From positions 1-24,695 of the IMG/VR virus record IMGVR_UViG_3300030382_002581: DNA of 24,695 nt; one strand, 5' to 3'. Shown here in pieces: positions 1 through 8,871 of the stretch (positions are counted from its first letter, which is position 1; every line of letters starts with the position of its first letter). The position numbers and the translations under genes were made by a program. The notes below the pieces were generated by a model that saw only the letters and a list, made by a program, of their open reading frames with translations, did not search any database and was not told where the DNA came from. Source of the DNA: a virus.

Positions 1-594
1 AATAAAGCAGTTCAATATGCGTGTAAGTATTATCATTATTCAAAAACAGTCCCAGTGAATACACATTGATATAATGTATATTATAATAGTGAGTGGTGTT
101 GAGTAATATTATATGGTACAGGTGCGAATTGCAATATTTGCAAACCATTTGGATTGAAACAATGAGAAGTTATTGAATTAGTCAGAGTGGCGCTTAATTG
201 AAAACAGGAAAATGTAAGTAAACCATTGAGTATATCATTAAAACTAATAAAAAAAGATTTACCTTTATGTAAATTGATAGTCAGTTATTCTGACTTAGAC
301 CAAAACCATGTTTGATCTATATATAGAGCCACTAACTGGTTGTATTTATGAACTGCAGGTATTGACTCATTTTCTGCTTTCATTATTAAGTGAAAAAAAG
401 TACATCCTAAATCTGTTTATTGAATGTGAGTAAAACAATCATTAGAAAGTGTGAAAAAACATATAGACAAAAATGCGACAAAACATTACACGAAATGAAA
501 ACATAAATATATATATATTTTAGATCAACATTATGTATTAGACATAAAATCATATCCATATCCAAAAATAAAAAAAGAATATATACATATATAA
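1..594 (+). CDS. mom: Mom-like DNA adenine hypermodification protein (5' partial)
   Basis: The frame is open from base 1 to TAA at 592-594 (197 residues visible, start lies upstream) only if UGA is sense. The translation carries the hallmark stretches of the phage Mom family: GTGANCNICKPFGL (about residues 39-52), EVIELVRVAL (56-65) and QNHVGSIYRATNW (101-113). From family knowledge, phage Mu Mom has a GNAT-like fold and converts adenine in DNA to an N6-methylcarbamoyl form, protecting phage DNA from host restriction. UGA codons fall at the conserved glycine of HVG (residue 105) and just after the NWLYL strand (117), which supports UGA = Gly. The C-terminal third is basic (KKHIDKNATKHYTKG), fitting DNA binding. 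A tRNA gene begins 3 bases after the stop and the small terminase follows. Function is by family recognition; I did not identify catalytic residues. Confidence 0.85.
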
Positions 595-597
595 CAT

Positions 598-672
598 GCG
601 TCTATAGTGTAATAGTAGCACATGAGTCTTCCAGGCTTGAGGTGGCAGTGCAATTCTGACCTAGACGCTCCA
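598..672 (+). tRNA. tRNA-Gly, anticodon UCC, divergent
   Basis: A 75-base cloverleaf can be drawn. The acceptor stem is 7 perfect pairs (598-604 with 662-668), followed by discriminator T669 and encoded CCA (670-672). G1-C72, C2-G71, U73 and C35/C36 are the known bacterial glycine identity elements. D stem: 607-609 with 619-621. Anticodon stem: 623-627 with 635-639, with three wobble pairs; loop 628-634 with anticodon UCC at 630-632. T stem: 644-648 with 656-661, with one bulged base (A659); loop 649-655 keeps T54, C56, A57 and A58. Oddities: position 55 is G instead of T and the D loop has AG where GG is usual, so the G18-psi55 contact is altered. It should read GGA/GGG, not UGA (which needs UCA). 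It could be a decaying or specialised tRNA. Confidence 0.65.
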
Positions 673-679
673 AAGTATT

Positions 680-694
680 TATAGGTAACCTATA
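680..694 (+). repeat. Perfect inverted repeat upstream of small terminase
   Basis: TATAGGT (680-686) and ACCTATA (688-694) are exact reverse complements around a single A. The element lies between the tRNA 3' end and the terminase ATG at 699. It could be an operator-like protein site or a small RNA hairpin near the tRNA processing point; no poly-T tract follows, so it is not a terminator. Confidence 0.4.
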
Positions 695-698
695 TTAG

Positions 699-1121
699 AT
701 GGGCTGACAAACTAAATGCAAAAGATGTAACAACCGAAAGAAGCAATGTACTTGCTGAAGACCTACCAAAAAAACAGAAGAAGTGGTTGGTAAACTAGAG
801 GATATACTAAAGATAGACTGAACTGTGTCAGAGGCTTGTAATTATGCAGGGATAAACCAATGTACTTATTATGATCGGCTAAAAAAAGATCCTCAGTTTT
901 CAAAGAAAATGCAGGCTGCTCAGGATTATCCCTTCATTCTAAGCAGAAGAACGCTAATGAAAGCCATTGTCAGAGATGAAGACGCTAAGGCAGCTATAGA
1001 GTATTTGAAGCGTAGGGACAAGAGATACAAGGACAAAGCAGCAGTTGAGTTAGACGCTAACATAGACGTTACGAGTGCTACAGATGAAGAACTAGACAAG
1101 CTCCTAGCTCCTTGAGCGTAA
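699..1121 (+). CDS. terS: Terminase small subunit
   Basis: 140 residues. ATG at 699 is the only ATG between the in-frame TAG at 696-698 and the body of the gene, and gives MGGQTKCKRCNNRKKQ followed by GRPTKKTEEVVGKLEDIL, a typical start of small terminases. The next part, DGTVSEACNYAGINQCTYYDRL, is the helix-turn-helix that recognises the packaging site, followed by a charged helical region (RRTLMKAIVRDEDAKAAIEYLKRR) for oligomerisation. The N-terminus has several cysteines (C7, C10, C17, C19) that could bind a metal; this is inference. UGA is used at residue 3, in GRP, in DGT and just before the end; the last codons are TGA GCG TAA. The protein selects phage DNA for packaging with the large subunit, which here lies more than 10 kb downstream. 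Confidence 0.85.
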
Positions 1122-1152
1122 GTATTTGCTTTCTAATTATATACACAATATA

Positions 1153-1356
1153 ATGGATAACGACATTACAACTACAGTCCGAAAAGAAACTCCACAGTAC
1201 ACATGGTACAAAGATATATATTACTGAGAAATACACTTATGAGTAGGATTGCCTTGAAAGTACATAGGAGGAATGACCCTACCTATAGGCTCTACAGACG
1301 AGGATATAGAGGCAATCCTAGACCATCACACAAATCTCCACAAAAAAGGCTTGTAA
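1153..1356 (+). CDS. Small protein of unknown function
   Basis: 67 residues from ATG 1153 to TAA 1354-1356, with three UGA glycines (in YYGEIH, HLGVG and LPGKY). The sequence has aromatic and glycine-rich strands in the first half (TWYKDIYYG, LPGKYIGG) and a helical, acidic C-terminal part (STDEDIEAILDHH). No family is recognised. It sits between the small terminase and the adaptor in the structural operon. Upstream is an AT-rich leader (ATTATATACACAATATA) without a clear Shine-Dalgarno site. Bases 1357-1434 after it hold no gene that I can see. Confidence 0.6.
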
Positions 1357-1434
1357 TTCCTATAGTCTAGTTTATAATTGGTTTAATGGAGTAACCTTAA
1401 TAGGATTCCAGCACATTTATTTCACTGATGCTGG

Positions 1435-2085
1435 ATGACCTCACTCGTAAATTTAAGAACAAAATGCAGGGATGAGTTCGTAAAGATTGATCCTAACTCT
1501 AAAGTTTGGAGTGCCGATGTGCTAGACAGTTACATAAATAGAGGATACACACAGACACAAAAGGATGGCAATTATCAGTGGAGAGAGAACCAAGCAAGTA
1601 CAACAGCTACATCAGTATCTGGCACTCAGGAGTACAGTCTCCCGAGTGATTTTATTAGACTGAAACTACTTAGATATAACGGCGATCAATTAGAGAAGGT
1701 AGACTATATGTCACTCTTGATAGAGAACAGCACTATGCCTACTGGAAAGCCTTACCAATACTACTTGTATGGAGGGAATTACGGACTATATCCAACTCCT
1801 AATGACGCTCAGACAATAGACATATACTACCTGAAGCTGTTGCCTACCATAACGACATCACAAGCTAGTGCGTTGCCAGATCCTTTTGACGATGCTATCT
1901 GTGAGTTTGCCAAGTACGCAGCATTTTTGAGCGTACAGAAACAACCACAGGCTCAGTTAGCCCTTGCTGACTACAACTTTATGATCCAAACACTAATGAC
2001 TTCCTACATAAACGAGGATGAGAATATCAAGTTTGGCTATCAAAGAATGGGTGGTTCTATGAGAAATGACGTTCTATACAGATAA
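1435..2085 (+). CDS. Phage adaptor / head-tail connector protein
   Basis: 216 residues with no in-frame UGA. N-terminal helices (LVNLRTKCRDEF, SADVLDSYINRGYTQTQKD) are followed by a WRENQ-x-TATSVSGTQEYSLPSDFIRL segment, then TGKPYQYYLYGGNYGLYPTP and a helical C-terminal half (DDAICEFAKYAAFLSVQKQ). This order, including the 'sGtqeYsLPsDF' and 'g.lglyPtP' strands, is typical of the adaptor proteins (DUF6682-like) that bind the portal and connect it to the short tail in podoviruses. The next large gene is the nozzle-like protein, as expected. The start at 1435 is the only in-frame ATG after the TAA at 1384-1386. Family assignment rests on pattern memory; the connector role is fairly secure from context. 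Confidence 0.75.
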   Translation: MTSLVNLRTKCRDEFVKIDPNSKVWSADVLDSYINRGYTQTQKDGNYQWRENQASTTATSVSGTQEYSLPSDFIRLKLLRYNGDQLEKVDYMSLLIENSTMPTGKPYQYYLYGGNYGLYPTPNDAQTIDIYYLKLLPTITTSQASALPDPFDDAICEFAKYAAFLSVQKQPQAQLALADYNFMIQTLMTSYINEDENIKFGYQRMGGSMRNDVLYR

Positions 2086-2157
2086 ATGTCAAGGCAAAAA
2101 AAGTATATAGGTAAGACCTACCATCAGAGAGATTGAGACAACTTCTTACGAGCGTAG
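2086..2157 (+). CDS. Possible mini-ORF, unknown
   Basis: ATG directly follows the adaptor stop (TAAATG) and opens a 23-residue basic peptide (MSRQKKYIGKTYHQRDG...) ending at TAG 2155-2157. A different forward frame is open from 2111 to about 2190 (VRPTIREIETTSYERRVSRL...) but has no start codon, so this patch could be a degraded or frameshifted small gene. Bases 2158-2217 hold no other gene. Confidence 0.25.
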
Positions 2158-2217
2158 AGTATCAAGATTGAGAGACAAAAAGTATGTATAGTATGTTTTT
2201 ATCAATTATTATACGAT

Positions 2218-2580
2218 ATGAGTAATATCAAGAATGTAATGGATGTGACGTGAGAGATTATAACGATCGACACGCTAATAGAGAAAAACCGACAGAAGAA
2301 GTACAGACACGTAAGTGGAACAGAGTTCAATACTGAGAAGAGAGTTAGAGTATTATGTGAGAGATGTAGAGAGGAGCTGATACCAAAAGAACTCAAGAGA
2401 AGAAACCACCAATACGAAGCTATCCCACAGGTTGAATCAGAGATGTTATCACTAGAGGATCTCCAGATGAAGTATGTAGAAACATTTAAGAAGAAGCTAC
2501 CTTACAGATACAAGAACGATACAGAACGACTTGCAAAAAAACTTTATATGCAACTAGGTAGATGCCAAAAGTCTCGGTAG
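2218..2580 (+). CDS. Small CxxC-containing protein, unknown function
   Basis: 120 residues, ATG 2218 to TAG 2578-2580, with one UGA glycine (VTGEII). It is highly charged, with a single CERC motif near residue 48 (RVLCERCREEL) and a lysine/arginine-rich C-terminal half (ETFKKKLPYRYKNDTERLAKKLYMQL). A lone CxxC could bind zinc as a dimer or with other ligands; this is inference. The last 19 bases overlap the start of the nozzle-like gene, which indicates translational coupling. The leader (TATCAATTATTATACGAT) is AT-rich and lacks a Shine-Dalgarno site. No family recognised. Confidence 0.65.
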
Positions 2581-4367
2581 TGAACAACTTTGAGGGCGGA
2601 TTAAACCTCACTCAATCCGCCAACATCAAGGACAATCAATTCACTATCGCTAGGAATATGTTTTATAATTCCGACAAGCAACTAGAAACGAGGAGGGGAA
2701 TGACAACCTTTGGTAACCAAATAGGAAGCGAACCCATTACAAGTTACTTCTTTTATCAGAGAGACGACAACTTGACTAGGACAGCAGTATGTAATAGTTG
2801 ATCTGTATTCTATGCTTATGACAACAGCACAGATACTTGGACATCCACACAAACAGGACTCAATGAGTATGAGACAATCCCTGGACTAACTACACACAGG
2901 ACAAGACGAGACTACGCAGTATACAAGAACATAATCTATATGGGTAATGGGGTTGATCCCTATGCAAGTTACGATGGTACAACGTATACACAAATATGAG
3001 TGAGTAGTGTAGGTACTTGTACGTTTACCAATGCCACAGATGTTGTAAATCTTACTTCACATAGTCTAGTGCTAGGGGATAATGTAAAGTTCACTACTAC
3101 AGGAACACTACCAGCAGAGATCACAGCAGGGCAATATTACTATGTAGCAGGGACAGTAAATCCAAATGACTTCCAGATTAGCACATCTCCTTGAGGAACA
3201 GTACTGGACTTTACAGATGATGGTACAGCCACAACAACTTGCTTCAATCTAACAGTGCCAAGAGTGAGATATGTGAGCTTCTTAGCAGACAGGATATACT
3301 CAGCAGGTGATGACGGAACTCCGATCACAATGTATGTCACTGATGCACTTCCAGCTGATGCTACAGATATCAACCAAAATGCAATTATAGTCGGAGGTGA
3401 TGAAACATGAAAGATCAATGGTATAAGTGAGATAGGAAGTATTATCTTAGCCTATAAATCAAACAAGATATACAGTATAGATGTAGACAATGGCAATGGT
3501 ATAGCAATAGATGCACAAGGAGGAGGTTACAGCGATAGGGCAATACAGAACGTAGAAAACTCCTTAGTGTACTTCAGCGATAGAGGAATAGACACCCTAA
3601 CACAAAGGGCAGGAGTCACAGGATCAGCAGCACTAACAGGTAAGCCATTAGGAGAAGACATAAGACAACTGACAAGCCAAATAGAAGAGTTCCAATACAA
3701 TAGTTCTGCATCACGATACATCAAAGGACTAAACAACTACTACTTCTCCTTTGACACCAACAACGACAACAGACCAGACACAACACTAGTATACAACAGT
3801 GCAACAGGAGGATGGACACAATATGAATATCCCAACCTATACGACTATGGTATCTACATAGACAGTAGCCAAGAGGTAAAATACTTGATCTCCAGTGCTA
3901 CAGGATGACAGATGTTCGAGATTGAGACAGGTTTCGATGACAACGGAGTAGCTATTCCGTATGAGTTAGAGACCAAAAGATTTGACTTCAATACTCCTGG
4001 ACTAAACAAAGACTTTGACTATGTAGATGTTATAGGGCTAAAAAGAGTAGGATTTGATATCCAAGTACAAGCCAAGGTAGATTGAGAGACAGCATCCGAA
4101 GGGTTTATAGATGATGACATGATAGATGTAGGTTCTACAGTGAAGGTGCTAGGTACAAGACCAATAGGAATAGTCTCTCTATGATGACCACAACAATCAC
4201 AAGGAGTACCAGTCTATAGATTCAGATTCAGACTCCCTATGTATTCAATGTGAAGTGACATAGCAGTAAATATGCAATCTACAGGAGGACTACGAATACT
4301 AGAGCAGATGAGAATTAGCAGAGAAGGAGAACCAGTGGATGTATTTAATTATCAAAGTATAGGATAA
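2562..4367 (+). CDS. Tail nozzle-like beta-propeller protein
   Basis: 601 residues, with nine UGA glycines joining several apparent fragments. The N-terminus (VVNNFEGGLNLTQSANIKDNQFTIARNMFYN, then LETRRGMTTFG) is the signature start of podovirus tail hub/nozzle proteins (P22 gp10 / T7 gp12 type): a 'GGL...' strand followed by 'd...rNm......le.R.G'. The rest is rich in beta strands and repeated blade-like segments such as RDYAVYKNIIYMGNG, RVRYVSFLADRIYSAG and IILAYKSNKIYSI, fitting a beta-propeller. A strand module at about residues 146-215 (CTFTNATDVVNLTSHSLVLGD...) resembles an inserted Ig-like domain. It lies directly after the adaptor region and its stop overlaps the next ATG (TAATG at 4365-4369). 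Expected role: distal tail tube through which DNA exits. The specific structural role is inference from order and N-terminal motif. Confidence 0.7.
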
Positions 4368-7072
4368 TGGCAAATCTCTTAGCTTACCCGATGCAAGACA
4401 ATTTTGAAACAACGTTAGCCCAATCACGAGATGGGGCAGTTGGCACGATTTATTTGAATGATTCTCCTACATTTACATTCCCAGCAACAGCAGATACTTA
4501 CTTTGTTGTGAATCCTGGGAAGAGTAATATGCAAGTTGCTAAGATAGACTCTTATGCTTCAGTAGCAAAGACTGCTAACGTGAGTAGCATAACAGTCAAT
4601 AAGGGGGCTAGTGTGGCTTACACACAGCAAACTCATGCAGTAGGAAGTACAGTTATCATCTCAGACAACTATGCTTTCTGGGAAGACATGGACACAGCGA
4701 TAATTAGCAAAGTAGGAAAGGACGAGACGAATCTAGTAACCTGAACAGTAAATTTTACAGGTACTAATTTCTGATTTGCTCCTGTAGAACTTACAACAGC
4801 AGAGAGAGATGCTCTTTCAGGAACTCCACTTTGAGCATTGATCCGAAACACAGACGATGCTATCCTACAATACAACACATCAGGAGGTTGGGTAGATGTA
4901 ACAAGCACAACGCCACCACTAACTTCAATAAATGGTTTCAACATAGGAAATCTATCACAGTATGATGACAACTGGACAATAGTGAATGATTGTGAGTCTG
5001 CTACTAACTGGTCAGCACAAGATGATGCTACTAACTTCGCATTAGTTACATCAGGACAGCTACTGGGTAGTGGATGTTTAGAGTGGGATAAAGCAGGAAC
5101 AAACGTCCTATCTGGTGTTCGTTATGACCCATCAACAGTAGACTATTCAGACTATAGATACCAACTATTCCACATATTCATCCCAACGATTACAGGAACA
5201 GGACTTACAGATGTGACTGTAGTGATTACAGATACAGACGGCGACACCTGAACATGGAATATAACAACTCAGTTTGAAGGAACAGCTTTATCTGAGAATG
5301 CCTGGAACTTCGTATCTTTTGATATGGACACTCCAGACAGTCAGAGTGGAACACTAGACATTAGTATTATAGATCACTTAGAGTATTCTATAAAGGCAGC
5401 ATCAGGAGATACATTCTCCAACGCCTTGATAGATTATATTAGTGTAGTCAAAGACAATTCAGGGACAAATGTTACTGATAATTTCTACTACAACTGAACA
5501 ACGTTTGATATGACTTGTGATACAGACTCTTGGGCAATCATAGATGAGAGTAATGACGAAAGAAAGATATTCCATTCTTCTCCCTTGTCTAGTGCAGGAA
5601 TATTCACAATGTCTTCTTCTTTGCCAACTAATGCAGAGTTTTTCTTCAAGGTGTATATGAATACAAGTAGTTCATTAAAGCCAATAACATTTAGATTAGA
5701 TGATGATAATAGAGTGTCCTTGGGTACACATCTCACAAGCGTAAGGGTAACCTATGAAGTAGCAACGGTAGAAACCACTACAATATTATTCGCATCATTA
5801 TCAGCAAACGAGACGGTATATTGGAAAGTAAAAAAGATAGGCAATAGATATGAAATATCAGCAAGTAAAGATTGAGCGAATTGGGAATCAGTTACTATAA
5901 GTGCTTCTTTTACTACTACATCTCTTATTGCTAGTTCATTTACAGGGTCTCCACCTATGAGAGGAGAGATAGTAAGTTATTCTTATGGACTGCTAACAGC
6001 AGGACACGCAGGAACTTCTGACTTTGCTTACAATGCACAGAAGGTAGCACTAGAAGATAATGCTGGAGCATTTACTACAGGAGATCTTCTTCCTGGACAA
6101 TTTGGAGAAGACACATCTAATGATGATTTATATGTAGGAAAGAACGACTGAACGGTAGAAAATCTTTCTTTGACTGTACCTGGAATAACTTCTAAATTCT
6201 GAGGAGATGGTTCTGATTGAGTACAAGGAGACGCTAACTTAACTATAGCAGGATCAAATAATACATACATAGTGAAAGACTTTACATCTTGGACAGCTGG
6301 TACTGTAGCAAGAACTTGTACAGTAACACCAACAGGATGTATAGTACATATAAAAGTAAGTTGAGATGCCGACTTCACAAATTGGACATTTGACTTTCAA
6401 GGTAAATGATCTCTATGAGGAGCGGCACCAGCAACTGTTTCACAGACAATAGGCATCAATTGAACTGATGGGATAACAAATATGCCATTTTTCAAAGCAA
6501 ACAAATGAACTCGTTGAGCAACCTATAGTAGTGGTTGAACTTGATGAGCTGCTCCAGAAATAGTTGATATTACATATTATCAATCATTGAGGGCATTATT
6601 TTCATTATCTTGAGCTTGAGGTGCTTCTTGAGGAAGTTGAGATTGAGGATTAGTATGACAATGATGAGGTGGTTGAGCATGATGAGGAGTTCTAATTATA
6701 GAAGTTGCCTGAAGTATAATTTGGTCATCTTCTGCAATAACAGTAGAATGAGCTGATGGTTCAAATTGAGACACTAATTGAATACCGAATAGTTCTGATG
6801 GAGGTTGAGGTTGATGAGGTTGAGGTTGAGTTTGTATAGTGCTATATAATTGAACGGAAACTGGCTCAGTAACTCCAGTAGTTTTATGATGAAATAAATG
6901 ACTTTGAGGAACTTGAGGAGCTCAATGATATACTGACTGATGATGAGGAGGATGAGGTGGTTGAGCTGCTGCAGCTGGAGTTAATTGATGAGGTGGTTGA
7001 GCAAATTGATGAGATGGATGAGATGGATGAGCTGGATGGTTTATGATAGAAAAGAACGAAGTATTTACTTAA
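4367..7072 (+). CDS. Tail fibre with polyglycine tip
   Basis: 901 residues. The N-terminal domain (to about residue 160) includes ELTTAERDALSGTPLG...RNTDDAILQYN, a common fibre element. Next come jelly-roll or carbohydrate-binding-like modules: CESATNWSAQDDATNF...GSGCLEWDK, DYRYQLFHIFIPTITG, and a second similar module (DTDSWAIIDESNDERKIFHS). A further segment AGSNNTYIVKDFTSWTAG follows. The C-terminal 200 residues are dominated by glycine runs (GGGGGAGGG, DGGGGGGGGG) between short strands such as ALFSLSG, GVLIIEVAGSIIW and GWFMIEKNEVFT. About 44 UGA codons lie in this last section. Glycine-rich tips are known from phage adhesins (for example T-even gp38), where polyglycine loops display receptor-binding surfaces; applying that here is inference. 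Start and stop overlap the upstream gene by one base. Confidence 0.8.
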
Positions 7073-7081
7073 TATATAACG

Positions 7082-8866
7082 ATGGCTATAGATCTAACGA
7101 ATCCCGATGACTTTGACAGAATCTCTAAGGCGATAGGTACGTCTACAGGAAGGAGATGAAGAAGGAAAACTCAAGACATCCTTAGTGGTTTTGGGTTGGA
7201 TATAGGTACATTCAAACCTCCCGTAGTGGCTACCACTCAAAATCCTCTTGTAGACAGATCATGAACTGTTAGTCAGAGGTTTGCAGCTCCTAATTTCTCA
7301 GACCCTGAATCTCTACAAGACTATATAGATCATGTAGATACTGCTGTAGCTTTTGGAGAAGACGTTGGACAAGAGGCAATCAATATATCTAAGAAAGCAG
7401 CAAGGACATTAGCCAACAGGACAGATGACAATACTATATCTAGTTTTGAAGATAGGATTGCTGCTGCACAAGCAAAGGTAGATAGAGATGCAGCAGCCTT
7501 AAGGGCAACTGGACAACAATCTATAGAAGCCAGAAGAGAGGCGTTGAATCAACAGTTTCAGCAATCTCAATGAGAATTACTTGAGGCTTGAGAAAGACAG
7601 AAGCAAACAGTACAAAGTTCTATGAGTTTCTCTTGATTTGGTAGAAGTACGTTTGCAGCAGATAAGCAACTAGAGATACAGAAAAATACAGATAAGGGTA
7701 TTCAATCCTTAGCAGCAGCTAGAGATGCCAACCTAGCGATGTTTAGAGCAGAGCAGGAAGGTGCAGATGCTGAAACTATAGCAGAAATGCAAGGAACTGT
7801 AGATGCCTTCAGACTTGAAGCAGCAGAATTACATAATGCTTCTATAGCAGAGACTGACAGGTTGAATAGAGAAGCTAACATCAGAGCGGCAGATAGAGTA
7901 AACAACCTACTAGAGGCTTCCAGTAAGTGATTTGGAGAAATAACTGATGATGAGTTCGATATGGTCAATAACTTCTCAGGAATAGTAATAGATGATGAAG
8001 GCAATCTCAATGAGAGCGTTATATCACGTGTACCTGAACATCTAAGAGCGATCGTAATTGCAACCGCTGCTAAGGCTAAGTCTCCAGACAGTGATGCTGC
8101 TGAAACAGTTACAGTAGGATCAGGAAAGAATCAAAGAAGATTCCAACGAGATCCAAACGCTATCAACTCATCAGGAGGAAAAGGAGCATACAGCATAGAG
8201 ATAGGAGCAAGAGGAGGGGCTTGAGGAGGATGAGGTTGAGGTGGGAAAAAAATGACAGCAGAAGAGATTGAAGCTTCAGGAATAGATCCATTTTCAATAG
8301 ATTTTTCTAAGGCTAAATTCAAGAATCAAGGACAGTGATTGGCATTTGGTTTTGCTGCTAGGATACTAAATTCTATGAATATATTAGACTGATTAGAAGA
8401 AGACATAACAGGGTTCTCTACAGCAGGGATTATAGGAAGAAGAATGTCACCAAACTTCTTGAAAGGTGATGTAGTGAGACAACAGAAGCAGACAGAGAGA
8501 GACTTTGTTAATGCTGTATTAAGGAGGGAGTCTGGTGCTGCTATTAGTGGTAGTGAGTTTAGAACAGCAAGGAAACAGTATCTCCCTCAACCATGAGATG
8601 ATGCACAGACTTTGAAGCAGAAAAGGGTAAATAGAATGATTGTATTACAAGGAATGGCAGCAGAATCAAACAACTTTGTTTTATTTGAGCCAGGTATTAC
8701 AGTATTAGAAGCCAATAAAACAAAAGACAAGACAGATGACTTTAGTATACCAGAGAATGCAGTAGATTTTGATGACACTATAGACTATCAAGAGGGAGAT
8801 TTTGCCATAAATAATGGTGTTATGTATATTATGGGAAGTGATGGTGAGTTTTATTTACCTGAATAG
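7082..8866 (+). CDS. Virion structural / probable DNA-ejection protein
   Basis: 594 residues, ATG 7082 to TAG 8864-8866. About residues 90-290 are alanine/glutamine/glutamate-rich and strongly helical, likely coiled coil (for example DRIAAAQAKVDRDAAALRATGQQ, ARDANLAMFRAEQEGADAETIAEMQG). A glycine run with several UGA codons follows (near 8215-8250, ending GGKKM). The C-terminal part has LRRESGAAISGSEFRTARKQYLPQPGDDAQTL, a motif I recognise from virion proteins of podoviruses and related phages whose long helical proteins are ejected with DNA. It sits between the fibre and a second large virion-type gene. A structural, possibly ejected, role is inferred; enzymatic motifs are not seen. Confidence 0.65.
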
Positions 8867-8871
8867 TATTG

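Noticed and set aside
508-520. AT dinucleotide run as a possible origin element
   Set aside because: It lies inside the coding end of the Mom-like gene and is short; AT-rich coding explains it.
3527-3736. Minus-strand frame overlapping the nozzle-like gene
   Set aside because: Antisense of a continuous, motif-bearing + strand gene; no leader or start context.
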